Below are positions 16,065 to 23,871 of a stretch of 64,000 nt of DNA, in pieces. The translations under genes and the position numbers were made by a program. The notes below the pieces were generated by a model. The model did not search any database. It was not told the origin of the DNA and was given only the letters and a program-made list of their open reading frames with translations. The stretch's first letter is position 1. Every line of letters starts with the position of its first letter. The stretch is taken from contig NZ_JARGNB010000009.1 in assembly GCF_030167915.1 (NCBI RefSeq), positions 62,001-126,000 on the forward strand, given 5' to 3'. The stretch comes from Aquabacterium humicola (lineage in GTDB: Bacteria > Pseudomonadota > Gammaproteobacteria > Burkholderiales > Burkholderiaceae_C).

Positions 16065-17033
16065 TCAACCGCCGACCAGCGACGCGTAGCGCGCGAGATC
16101 GACGTTGCCGCCCGACAGCACGATGCCCACGCGCAGCCCGCGGATGTCGCCCAGCGCACCGCTGAACGCCGCCGCGGCGCCGAGGCATCCCGTCGGCTCG
16201 AGCACCAGTTTCATGCGCGATCCGAAGAACTTCATCGCGTCGATCAGCTGCGGGTCGGTGGCCGTGACGATGCGCGTGCCCAGGTGCTGCAGCACCGGGA
16301 ACACATGCCGGCCGAGGTTGCGGCTCTGCGCCGCATCGGCGATGGTCTTCGGCGTCTCGATGCGCACGATCTCGCCGCGTTCGAGACTCTGCTGCCCGTC
16401 GTTGCCGGCCTCCGGCTCCACGCCGATCGCCTTCGCCAGCGGCGCGGCACCGCTCAGCGCGGTGGCACAGCCCGACAACAGGCCGCCGCCGCCCACCGGT
16501 GTCACCAGCAGGTCGAGCCCGCCGCTCTGCTCGATCAGCTCGAGCGCGGCGGTGCCCTGCCCCGCCATCACGTGCGGGTGGTCGAAGGGCGGCACCGGCG
16601 TCGCGCCGGTCTGCTCGACCACGCGCTGCAGCACCTGCTCCGGGTCCTCGGCATAGCGGTCGTAGCCCAGCACCTCGGCGCCGTAGCCCTGCGTCGCGGC
16701 GCGCTTCATCGCCGCGGCGTCGTGCGGCATCACGACGGTGGACTTCACGCCCAGCAGCTGCGCCGCCAGCGCGATGGCCTGGCCGTGGTTGCCCGACGAA
16801 AAGGTCACGACGCCGCGCCGGCGCTGCTCGGGCGTGAACTGCGCGATCGCGTTGTAGGCGCCGCGCAGCTTGAACGCGCCGATGCGCTGCAGGTTCTCGG
16901 GCTTGAAGAAGAGCTGCGCGCCGGTTTTCGCGTCGGCCGTGCGCGAGGTCATCACCGGCGTGCGGTGCACGATACCGGCCAGGCGCCGCTGGGCCGCGGC
17001 GACGTCGTCGAAGGAGATGGCAAGGGTGGTCAT
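16065..17033 (-). CDS. Threonine/serine dehydratase (PLP-dependent)
   Basis: A 322-residue fold-type II PLP enzyme that deaminates threonine or serine to 2-oxobutyrate or pyruvate plus ammonia. The Schiff-base lysine K55 lies in FKLRGAYNA. SSGNHGQAIALAAQ binds the substrate carboxylate. The phosphate-binding glycine loop is VGGGGLLSGCA. It lacks the C-terminal ACT regulatory domains of biosynthetic IlvA, so it is of the catabolic/TdcB-like or serine racemase-like type. It heads the operon with the ThDP enzyme and metallo-hydrolase. Its start lies 125 bases from the divergent LysE gene, and the intervening region holds a 28-bp palindrome. Confidence 0.87.
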   Translation of the reverse strand: MTTLAISFDDVAAAQRRLAGIVHRTPVMTSRTADAKTGAQLFFKPENLQRIGAFKLRGAYNAIAQFTPEQRRRGVVTFSSGNHGQAIALAAQLLGVKSTVVMPHDAAAMKRAATQGYGAEVLGYDRYAEDPEQVLQRVVEQTGATPVPPFDHPHVMAGQGTAALELIEQSGGLDLLVTPVGGGGLLSGCATALSGAAPLAKAIGVEPEAGNDGQQSLERGEIVRIETPKTIADAAQSRNLGRHVFPVLQHLGTRIVTATDPQLIDAMKFFGSRMKLVLEPTGCLGAAAAFSGALGDIRGLRVGIVLSGGNVDLARYASLVGG

Positions 17034-17068
17034 GGGACGTGACCCTAGCCGCGCTCGGCGCGCTTGAA

Positions 17069-17096
17069 ACTGTGTGGTCCGCGTGGACCACACAGT
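17069..17096. promoter_or_regulatory. Perfect 12-bp inverted repeat between dehydratase and lysE
   Basis: ACTGTGTGGTCC-GCGT-GGACCACACAGT: two 12-bp arms with no mismatch and a 4-base spacer. It lies between divergent genes, and a MocR/GntR-type regulator is encoded one gene away. TGGTCC/GGACCA cores of this kind fit GntR/MocR operators. It has no T-tract, so a terminator is unlikely. Probably the operator controlling lysE-mocR and the dehydratase operon. Confidence 0.65.
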
Positions 17097-17158
17097 GCGT
17101 CGCGGCAGCGGGCCGCTTGTACCTTCACGTGAAGCGCTGCTGCACGCACGATGCACCC

Positions 17159-17743
17159 ATGACCGAACTGCTGCCCCTCGTGACCTACTCGATCGTGATG
17201 TCGAGCACCCCTGGCCCGAACAACCTGATGTTGACGACCTCGGGCGCCAACTTCGGCTTCCGCCGCTCGCTGCCGCACATCCTGGGCATCAGCACCGGCA
17301 TGCTGGTGCAGACCATGGTGACCTGCCTCGGCCTCGGCTCGCTGTTCACCGCGTTCCCGGTGCTGCACACGGTGCTGCGGATCGCCGGCGCCGCCTACCT
17401 GCTGGTGCTGGCCTGGAAGCTCGCCGGCAGCGCGATCGGCGACGTCGCGCTCGCCAGGCCGCTGACCTTCTGGCAGGCCGCGGCCTTCCAGGCGGTGAAC
17501 CCGAAGAGCTGGGTCAAGTCGGTGACCATCGCGTCGGTCTTCATGCCGGCCACGCTCGGCGTGCTGCCGGGCGCGCTGCTGGTGACGGCGATCACCGTGG
17601 CGATCGGCATGCCCTGCGTCTCGGTGTGGACGCTGTTCGGCGTCGCGATCCGCCGCGTGCTGACCGACGTGCGCCGGCGCCGGGTGTTCAATGTCATCAT
17701 GGCCGGCAGCCTGATCGTGCTCGCCTTCAGCTTCCTCCGCTAG
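17159..17743 (+). CDS. LysE-family amino acid exporter
   Basis: A 194-residue inner-membrane protein with about six hydrophobic helices. The family signature MSSTPGPNNLMLTTSGANFGFRRSLPHILG is near the N-terminus, and FQAVNPKSWVKSV marks the fourth conserved block. RhtB/LysE proteins export amino acids such as threonine, homoserine, lysine or cysteine. It is divergent from threonine/serine dehydratase and 8 bases upstream of a MocR-type regulator. The context therefore suggests export of the amino acid that the dehydratase degrades. That link is inferred. Confidence 0.9.
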   Translation: MTELLPLVTYSIVMSSTPGPNNLMLTTSGANFGFRRSLPHILGISTGMLVQTMVTCLGLGSLFTAFPVLHTVLRIAGAAYLLVLAWKLAGSAIGDVALARPLTFWQAAAFQAVNPKSWVKSVTIASVFMPATLGVLPGALLVTAITVAIGMPCVSVWTLFGVAIRRVLTDVRRRRVFNVIMAGSLIVLAFSFLR

Positions 17744-17751
17744 ACGCCTCG

Positions 17752-19203
17752 ATGTTCCCCCTCGATCGTGACTCGCCCGTGCCGCTCGCCGACCAGGTCG
17801 AGCAGCAGCTGCGCGGCCTGATCGAGGCCGGGCGCTGGCCCGCGGGTTCACGCCTGCCGTCGATCCGGCAGCTGGCCTCGCAGCTGGGCGTCAGCCCGAA
17901 CACGGTGGTCACGGCGTATGACCGGCTGGTTGCCACGGCGCTGATCGACTCGCGGGCGACCGCCGGCTTCTTCGTCGCCGAGGGCGCCCGCACATCGAGC
18001 GACGATGCGCTGCTCGATGCCGGCGACGAGCAGGAGCCGGTGTGGCTGGCCCAGCAGGCCAACGACCAGCGCGCCGGCGTGCTGCTGGCGAGCTCCGGTG
18101 CGCTGCCCGGGCCGTGGCTGGAGGATGCGATCCCCGCGTCGCTGGTCGCGCGCGCGCTCGGCCGCGCCTCGGCCGGAATGGCCACCCGCTGCCCGCCGCA
18201 AGGCCTGCCCGAGCTGCGCGAGCGCATCGCGACGATGCTGCGGGCGCAGGGTCTCGCCGTCGATGCCGGCCGCGTGATGACCACCGCCGGCGCCACGCAC
18301 GCGATCGACCTGATCTGCCGCGCCTTCATCCAGCCTGGCGACACCGTGCTGGTGGAAGACCCCGGCTACTTCCTGCTGCTGGGCCGGCTGCGCGACACCG
18401 GCGCGCGCATCGTGCCGATCACGCGGCGCCACGACGGCATCGACCTCGGCCAGCTCGAAGCGGCCTGCCGCACGCACCGGCCGCGCCTGCTGTTCATCCA
18501 GAGCGTGTTGCACAACCCCACCGGCTGGGGCAGCACGCCGGCCAACCTGCATCGCGTGCTGATGCTCGCGCAGGCGCACGACCTCCTGATCGCCGAGGAC
18601 GACGTGCACGGCCATTTCCACCCCGGCAATCCGATGCGGCTGGCGCAGCTGTCGGGGCTGGAGCGGGTGATCTACTTCTCCACCTTCTGCAAGGCGCTGA
18701 GCCCGGCGCTGCGTCTGGGCTACCTGGCGGCCGACCCCGCGCTGCTGAAGCCGCTGCTGCGGCAGAAGATCTATTCGCTGCTGACGACGCCTTCGCTGAA
18801 CGAGTTCGTGCTGCTGGAGCTGCTGGCCTCGGGCCGCTGGCGCAAGCACCTCGACCGGCTGCAGCGCAAGCTGGCGGCGGCGCGCACAGCCGCCTCGCGC
18901 CAGCTGCGCGCGGCCGGCGTGCTGCTGGAACATCCCGGCGAAGGCGGCCTGTTCCTGTGGGGCAGCCTGCCGCACGGCATCGACATCGACGGCCTCGTGA
19001 AGGATGCCTGGCACAACCGCATCCTGCTCGCGCGCGGTGCGACCTTCCGGGCCGACGGGACCCACGGCGGCCCCGACCCGCACCTGCGCTTCAACGCCGT
19101 CTTCGCGCAGCAGCCGCGCCTGGCCGACTACCTGTGCGAACGCCTCGCCGCGCTGGCCGGCGCCCGCGCCACCCTGGCGCGCGCCGCGAAGTCGCCGTCC
19201 TGA
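17752..19203 (+). CDS. MocR-type GntR regulator with aminotransferase domain
   Basis: A 483-residue MocR (PdxR/GabR/TauR-type) regulator. Residues about 1-75 form a GntR winged helix (PLADQVEQQLRGLIEAGRWP, LPSIRQLASQLGVSPNTVVTAYDRL). Residues about 115-470 form a fold-type I aminotransferase domain with PLP lysine near K314 (STFCKALSPALRLGY). The usual EDDYDSEF motif reads AEDDVHGHFHPG: the Asp that contacts the pyridine nitrogen is kept, but the Tyr is replaced by Val. Effectors in this family are PLP adducts of amino acids. It is co-transcribed with lysE and likely binds the palindrome at 17069. Confidence 0.9.
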   Translation: MFPLDRDSPVPLADQVEQQLRGLIEAGRWPAGSRLPSIRQLASQLGVSPNTVVTAYDRLVATALIDSRATAGFFVAEGARTSSDDALLDAGDEQEPVWLAQQANDQRAGVLLASSGALPGPWLEDAIPASLVARALGRASAGMATRCPPQGLPELRERIATMLRAQGLAVDAGRVMTTAGATHAIDLICRAFIQPGDTVLVEDPGYFLLLGRLRDTGARIVPITRRHDGIDLGQLEAACRTHRPRLLFIQSVLHNPTGWGSTPANLHRVLMLAQAHDLLIAEDDVHGHFHPGNPMRLAQLSGLERVIYFSTFCKALSPALRLGYLAADPALLKPLLRQKIYSLLTTPSLNEFVLLELLASGRWRKHLDRLQRKLAAARTAASRQLRAAGVLLEHPGEGGLFLWGSLPHGIDIDGLVKDAWHNRILLARGATFRADGTHGGPDPHLRFNAVFAQQPRLADYLCERLAALAGARATLARAAKSPS

Positions 19204-19215
19204 GCTTGCCTCTCA

Positions 19216-19233
19216 ATTCACCAGCCGGTTAAC
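19216..19233. promoter_or_regulatory. Degenerate TetR operator at the tetR start
   Basis: ATTCACCAGCCGGTTAAC ends immediately before the ATG at 19234. It matches the perfect palindrome at 19929 in about 13 of 18 positions, with the left half-site ATTCACCA identical. This placement suggests negative autoregulation. Confidence 0.5.
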
Positions 19234-19911
19234 ATGCCGGCCGTGAGCAAGGCCCCGCCGAAGACCCTCCTGCTGCCGCCGCCCGCGGCTCCCCGCGCGC
19301 GCAACGCGGACCTCTCGCAGATCGCGATCCTGGAAGCCGCTCGCGACGAGTTCGCGCAGCACGGGCTCGGCGGCGCCCGGGTCGACCGCATCGCCGAACG
19401 GGCGGCGGTCAACAAGCGGCTGATCTACTACTACTTCGGCAACAAGGACGCGCTCTTCCTCGCGGTGCTGGAAGACACCTACCTGCACATCCGCGAGGCG
19501 GAACGGGCGCTGCACCTGACCGACCTGCCGCCGGTCGACGCGATCCGCCGGCTCGCCGAGTTCACCTGGAACTACTACCTCGAGCATCCCGAATTCATCA
19601 CGCTGCTCAACAGCGAGAACCTGCACGGCGCCGCGCACCTCGCGCAGTCGCAGCGGATCCGCGAGATGAATTCGCCACTGATCGAGACGCTGGCGCAGAT
19701 CCTCGAGCGCGGCCGCGCCGACGGGCATTTCCGCGGCGGCGTCGACCCGGTGCAGCTGTACATCTCCATCGCCGCGCTGGCCTATTTCTACCTGTCGAAC
19801 CGTCACACGCTGTCGGCCATCTTCGGCCGCGACCTGACGGCGCCGAAGGCGCGTGCCGAGCGGCTGTCGCACATCACCGAGGTGGTCCTCGGGTATGTCC
19901 TGAGGTCCTGA
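19234..19911 (+). CDS. TetR/AcrR-family repressor of the TTT/sugar-acid cluster
   Basis: A 225-residue TetR-type regulator. After a Pro-rich N-terminus, the helix-turn-helix domain occupies about residues 27-75 (ILEAARDEFAQHGLGGARVDRIAERAAVNKRLIYYYFGNKDALF, read as helices 1-4). The C-terminal ligand domain includes WNYYLEHPEFITLLNSENL, which resembles the TetR_C group of RutR-like proteins. It is the first gene of the plus-strand transporter/catabolic cluster. A perfect palindrome lies between it and tctC, and a weaker copy overlaps its own start. It probably represses both until a pathway ligand binds. Confidence 0.88.
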   Translation: MPAVSKAPPKTLLLPPPAAPRARNADLSQIAILEAARDEFAQHGLGGARVDRIAERAAVNKRLIYYYFGNKDALFLAVLEDTYLHIREAERALHLTDLPPVDAIRRLAEFTWNYYLEHPEFITLLNSENLHGAAHLAQSQRIREMNSPLIETLAQILERGRADGHFRGGVDPVQLYISIAALAYFYLSNRHTLSAIFGRDLTAPKARAERLSHITEVVLGYVLRS

Positions 19912-19928
19912 GCCCCGATCTGCTCGAT

Positions 19929-19946
19929 ATTCACCAATTGGTGAAT
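19929..19946. promoter_or_regulatory. Perfect 18-bp palindrome upstream of tctC
   Basis: ATTCACCAATTGGTGAAT is a perfect 18-bp palindrome, 17 bases before the tctC start. A local A/T-rich stretch here is unusual for this genome. The position and the matching half-site upstream of tetR make it the likely operator of the adjacent TetR protein. Confidence 0.7.
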
Positions 19947-19963
19947 TAATCAGGAGACGGACA

Positions 19964-20959
19964 ATGACCCGACTTCCGACCGTGCTCGCCGGCGCCACGC
20001 TGGCCCTGCTCGCCACCTCGGCCGCGGCGCAATGGCAGCCGAGCAAGCCGATCACCATCATCGTGCCCTGGGCCGCGGGCGGTTCGACCGACCAGGTCAC
20101 CCGCGTCACCGCCGCCGAGATCGAGAAGGCGCTGAACCAGAAGGTCGTGATCCTCAACCAGCCGGGCGCCTCCGGGTCGGTCGGCACGAAGAACGCGCTG
20201 GAAGCCCCGAAGGACGGCTACACCTGGACCGCCGGCGCCGCCAAGGACCTCGGCACCTACAAGGTGCTGGGCATGCTGGACACGGCCGCCAAGGACTGGC
20301 ACCTGTACCTGAACGTCGCGCACATCGCGGTCGTCGGCGTCAATACCGATGCGCCGTACAAGACGATGAAGGATCTGCTGGATGCGATGAAGGCCAAGCC
20401 GGGTTCGGTGGCCGTCGCAACCGCCGGCGTGAATTCCAGCGGCCACTCGGCGATCGAGGCCATCGCGCGCGCCACTGGCGTCAGCTACAAGCACGTCACC
20501 TACGACGGCGGCAACCCGGCCGTGGTGGCCACCGTCGCCGGCGAAACCCCGGTGACGACGCAGCTCGCCGCCGAGCAGACGGACATGATCCGCGCGAAGA
20601 AGATCCGCCCGCTGGCGGTCGTCGGCGACAAGCCGCTGGAGATCGAGGGCTTCGGCACCGTGCCGCCGCTGTCGCAGTTCATCCCCGGCTTCAAGGACCC
20701 GATCAACTACTTCGGCATCTTCGTGCCGAAAGGGGTGCCGGCCGAGGTGACCGCGACGCTCGACAAGCTGTGGGCCGGCCTGGCGAACAACGAGCCGCTG
20801 CGCAAGTACGCGCAGGGCCGCGGCGCGATGTTCGCGCCGATGGCCGGCGATGCCGCGCAGGCCGCCGTCTTCCCGGCGATCCAGTCGTACGCGTGGACGC
20901 AGGCCGCCGCGGGCAAGGCCAAGGTGTCGCCGGATACCGTCGGCATCCCCAAGCCCTGA
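19964..20959 (+). CDS. tctC: Tripartite tricarboxylate transporter substrate-binding protein (TctC/Bug)
   Basis: A 331-residue periplasmic Bug-family receptor. The signal peptide ends near ATSAAAQ (residue ~23). The family start KPITIIVPWAAGGSTDQVTR forms the carboxylate-binding loop. PGASGSVGTKNALEAPKDGYTW is the second conserved block, and NSSGHSAIEAIARATGVSYKHVTYDGGNPAVVATVAGE the third. Bug proteins bind carboxylates or small organic acids and deliver them to TctAB. Linked genes suggest a sugar acid or related polyol-derived acid, but that is inferred. CAGGAGA precedes the start. Confidence 0.93.
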   Translation: MTRLPTVLAGATLALLATSAAAQWQPSKPITIIVPWAAGGSTDQVTRVTAAEIEKALNQKVVILNQPGASGSVGTKNALEAPKDGYTWTAGAAKDLGTYKVLGMLDTAAKDWHLYLNVAHIAVVGVNTDAPYKTMKDLLDAMKAKPGSVAVATAGVNSSGHSAIEAIARATGVSYKHVTYDGGNPAVVATVAGETPVTTQLAAEQTDMIRAKKIRPLAVVGDKPLEIEGFGTVPPLSQFIPGFKDPINYFGIFVPKGVPAEVTATLDKLWAGLANNEPLRKYAQGRGAMFAPMAGDAAQAAVFPAIQSYAWTQAAAGKAKVSPDTVGIPKP

Positions 20960-20966
20960 GCGCACG

Positions 20967-21458
20967 ATGAAGCTGCACGGCAGGCCGCGCGCCGACATGC
21001 TGGGCGGCGCGGGCTGGATCGCGGCCGGCGCGGCCATCGTGATCGCCAGCTGGCGCATGGACCGCTTCGAGCAGATGGGCGCCACCGTCTACACGATGCC
21101 CGGGCTGGTGCCCGGCATCGTCGGCGTGGTGCTGGCGCTGCTCGGCACGGCGCTGATGCTGCGCGCCTGGCGTTCGGCAGCGCGCGAGGCGGATGCCGGC
21201 GCCGCGCCGCCGGAGCCGCTGTGGAATGCCCGCGTGCTGCAGATGCTGGTGCTGTGCATGGCGTATGCCGGCGGCCTGGTCGGCCGGGTGCCGTTCACGC
21301 TGGCGACCGCGCTGTTCACGGGCGCGGCCGTCGCCTGGTTTGCCCCGCGCGATGCCGCGCCCATCCGGCGTTATGGCATGGCGCTGGCCGCCGGCCTCGG
21401 CACCGCGCTGGTCATCGTGCTCGTCTTCGAGCGCCTCTTCCTCGTGCGGCTGCCCTGA
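20967..21458 (+). CDS. tctB: Tripartite tricarboxylate transporter small membrane subunit (TctB)
   Basis: A 163-residue protein with four hydrophobic segments, the usual TctB topology: GGAGWIAAGAAIVIASW, VPGIVGVVLALLGTALML, a third near MLVLCMAYAGGLVG, and a C-terminal LGTALVIVLVFERLFLV. FERLFLVRLP at the end is a typical TctB terminus. It starts 7 bases after tctC. Its stop codon directly abuts the tctA start, so translation is probably coupled. TctB is the small subunit of this sodium- or proton-driven secondary transporter. Confidence 0.9.
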   Translation: MKLHGRPRADMLGGAGWIAAGAAIVIASWRMDRFEQMGATVYTMPGLVPGIVGVVLALLGTALMLRAWRSAAREADAGAAPPEPLWNARVLQMLVLCMAYAGGLVGRVPFTLATALFTGAAVAWFAPRDAAPIRRYGMALAAGLGTALVIVLVFERLFLVRLP

Positions 21459-22976
21459 ATGTTCGACGGCCTGCTCGCCTTCGCCCACTCGCTCGCGCAC
21501 TTCGCGACGCCGACGGTCATCGCCTACGCGCTGGCGTCGTCGCTGGTCGGCGTGATCATCGGCGCGCTGCCGGGGCTGACCGCGACGATGGGCCTGGCGC
21601 TGATGACGACGCTGACGCTGAAGCTGCCGCCGGACCAGGCGCTGCTGATCCTGATCTGCACCTACGTCGGCGCGATCTACGGCGGCTCGCGCTCGGCGAT
21701 CCTGCTGAACATCCCGGGCACGCCGGCCTCGGCCGCCTCCTGCCTCGACGGGCATGCGCTCGCGCGCCAGGGGCTGGCTGGCCGGGCGATGGGCATCGCG
21801 ACCACCGGCTCGGTGCTGGGCACGCTGATCGGCATGGTGGCGCTGGCCGGTTTCACGCCGATCCTGGGTGGGCTGGCGCTGAAGTTCGGCGCCTACGAGT
21901 TCTTCTGGCTCGCGCTCTTCGGCGTGATCATCGCCGGCACGCTGACCGGCGACGATCCGCTCAAGGGCTGGATCGCCGGCATCGCCGGCCTCTTCATCCC
22001 GATGATCGGCCAGGAAAGCCAGTACGCCTACGAGCGCTTCTCGTTCGGCGTGCGCGACCTCGCCGGCGGCATCCAGCTGGTGCCGGCGCTGGTCGGCGCC
22101 TTCGGCTTCGCCGAGCTGCTGACGGCGATGCGCACGCCCCAGGCGCCGGTGCGCATCAACCCCTTCGACACGGTGATCCCCAGGCTGCGCGACATCACGC
22201 AGTACTGGCGCACCATCCTGCGCTCGGGCCTCATCGGCACCGGCGTCGGCATCGTGCCGGGGGTCGGCGAGGACGTGGCCGCGTGGTCCTCGTATGCCGC
22301 AGCCAAGCGCGCCAGCAAGGAGCGCCACCTCTTCGGCAAGGGCTCGATCGAAGGCCTGATGGCGGCGGAGACCGGCGACAACGCCTGCGTGCCCGGCGCG
22401 GTGATCCCGGTGCTGACGCTGGCCATCCCCGGCTCGGCGCCGGCCGCGGTGCTGATGGCCGCGATGATCATCCACGGCGTCAAGCCCGGGCCGATGATCA
22501 TGATCGAGAGCCCGCAGTTCGTGTACGACGTCGTCGCGATGATGCTCTTCGCGACCCTCGGCATCCTGCTCTACGGCATCGTGCTGACCAAGCTGCTGGT
22601 GCAGGTGCTGCGCGTGCCGCAGCACCTGATCGTGCCGATCGTCTTCGTGCTGTGCACCATCGGCAGCTTCGCGATCGCCGGGCGGCTCTTCGACGTCTGG
22701 GTGATGCTGTCCTTCGGCATCGCCGGCTACGTGCTGCGGCACCACGGCTATCCGATGGCGCCGCTCGTGCTGGGCATCGTGCTCGGCGACCTGCTGGAGA
22801 AGAACCTGCGCCGCGCGCTGCTGCTGTCCGACGGGGACCTGGCGCCCTTCTTCACGCGGCCGATCTCCGGCGCGCTGGCGCTGCTGATCGCCGCCAGCAT
22901 CGGCTGGCGCCTGCTCAGCCTGCGCCGGCGGCCGCCCGCCGGACCCGAAGGCGCCACCGCAGGCAGCCCGCCATGA
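21459..22976 (+). CDS. tctA: Tripartite tricarboxylate transporter large membrane subunit (TctA)
   Basis: A 505-residue permease with about 11-12 membrane helices. Signature regions are VGVIIGALPGLTATMGLALMTTL near the N-terminus and YVGAIYGGSRSAILLNIPGTPASAASCLDG. GEDVAAWSSYAAAKRASK, TGDNACVPGAVIPVLTLAIPGSAPAAVLMAAM and FVLCTIGSFA are the other conserved blocks. It forms the transport channel with TctB and receives substrate from TctC. Its last codon overlaps the first codon of the following isomerase gene (ATGA), tying uptake to catabolism. Confidence 0.94.
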   Translation: MFDGLLAFAHSLAHFATPTVIAYALASSLVGVIIGALPGLTATMGLALMTTLTLKLPPDQALLILICTYVGAIYGGSRSAILLNIPGTPASAASCLDGHALARQGLAGRAMGIATTGSVLGTLIGMVALAGFTPILGGLALKFGAYEFFWLALFGVIIAGTLTGDDPLKGWIAGIAGLFIPMIGQESQYAYERFSFGVRDLAGGIQLVPALVGAFGFAELLTAMRTPQAPVRINPFDTVIPRLRDITQYWRTILRSGLIGTGVGIVPGVGEDVAAWSSYAAAKRASKERHLFGKGSIEGLMAAETGDNACVPGAVIPVLTLAIPGSAPAAVLMAAMIIHGVKPGPMIMIESPQFVYDVVAMMLFATLGILLYGIVLTKLLVQVLRVPQHLIVPIVFVLCTIGSFAIAGRLFDVWVMLSFGIAGYVLRHHGYPMAPLVLGIVLGDLLEKNLRRALLLSDGDLAPFFTRPISGALALLIAASIGWRLLSLRRRPPAGPEGATAGSPP

Positions 22977-23812
22977 AGCTCGCGCTGTGCAACGAGGTGC
23001 TGCGGCACCTGGCCTTCGAGCAGCAATGCGCGCGCGCCGCCGCGCTGGGCTGCGACGGGCTGGAGATCGCGCCGTTCACGCTGGCCGACGACCCGCGCAC
23101 GCTGAACCGCGAGGCCGCGCGCCGCGTGCGCGACACCGCGGCCGCGCACGGCCTGGCGATCGCCAGCCTGCACTGGCTGCTGGTGAAGCCGGCGGGCCTG
23201 TCGCTGTCGACACCGGACACCGCGCTGCAGTCGCGCACCGTCGACTTCCTGCGCCGGCTGATCGACTTCGCCGCCGCCTGCGGCGCGCAGGTGCTGGTGC
23301 ACGGCTCGCCGCTGCAACGCTCGCCGGTCGCGGGCCAGAGCGTGGCCGATGCGCTGTCGCGCTGCGAAGCCGGCTGGGCGGCGCTGGCACCGCATGCGGA
23401 AGGCGCCGGCATCACCTACTGCATCGAGGCGCTGTCGCCCGCCGAGACACCGGTGCTCAATACGATCGGCGAGGTGCTCCGGCTGCTCGGCCGCATCGGC
23501 TCGCCGGCGCTGAAGACGATGCTGGACCTGAGCGCGGCCGCGCAGTCCGAGCCCGACGACGCGGTGACGCTGCTCGAGCGCCACCTGGGCGCCGGCGACA
23601 TCGCGCACGTGCAGCTCAACGACCGCAACCGCCGCGGGCCCGGCCAGGGCGACACGCCGGTCGCACCGGTGATCGCCGCGCTGCGCCGGCTGGGTTACGC
23701 CGGCTGGCTGGCGATCGAGCCCTTCGACTACCAGCCCGATGCCGAGTCGTGCGCAGCGTACAGCTGCGGTTATGTGCGCGCCCTGCTCGACGCCGGGGAA
23801 CAGCCGGCATGA
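22973..23812 (+). CDS. Sugar phosphate isomerase/epimerase family TIM barrel (1)
   Basis: A 279-residue xylose isomerase-like TIM barrel (AP endonuclease family 2 fold). Metal-site residues are spread over IEALSPAETPVLN (Glu), MLDLSAAAQSE (Asp), HVQLNDRNRRGPGQGD (His, Asp/Asn) and WLAIEPFDY (Glu). Such proteins isomerise or epimerise sugars or keto sugars, and some act as dehydratases. The gene overlaps tctA by four bases, so it belongs to the transporter operon. It shares the fold but little sequence with the second TIM barrel at 27618. Confidence 0.85.
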   Translation: MKLALCNEVLRHLAFEQQCARAAALGCDGLEIAPFTLADDPRTLNREAARRVRDTAAAHGLAIASLHWLLVKPAGLSLSTPDTALQSRTVDFLRRLIDFAAACGAQVLVHGSPLQRSPVAGQSVADALSRCEAGWAALAPHAEGAGITYCIEALSPAETPVLNTIGEVLRLLGRIGSPALKTMLDLSAAAQSEPDDAVTLLERHLGAGDIAHVQLNDRNRRGPGQGDTPVAPVIAALRRLGYAGWLAIEPFDYQPDAESCAAYSCGYVRALLDAGEQPA

Positions 23813-23871
23813 ACCCACACGGCCGTTCCGAAGGGCGCATGCCGGAGCAGGCAGGGCGGAGGCTGCTCCGG
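23810..23871. repeat. Intergenic repeat-like block with start-site hairpin
   Basis: This short block begins CATGAACCCACACGGCCG, over the stop codon of the preceding gene. The same string with one change (CATGAACCCGCACGGCCG) overlaps the nadA stop at 34849, so it looks like a dispersed intergenic element. Its right half folds: CCGGAGCAG (23842-23850) pairs with CTGCTCCGG (23863-23871). That encloses the GGAGG ribosome binding site in the loop and covers the first base of the next GTG start. Confidence 0.5.

Noticed and set aside
20703-22745. 680-codon minus-strand frame across the TctA region
   Set aside because: His/Arg/Gln-rich shadow of tctC-tctB-tctA, which have clear motifs.
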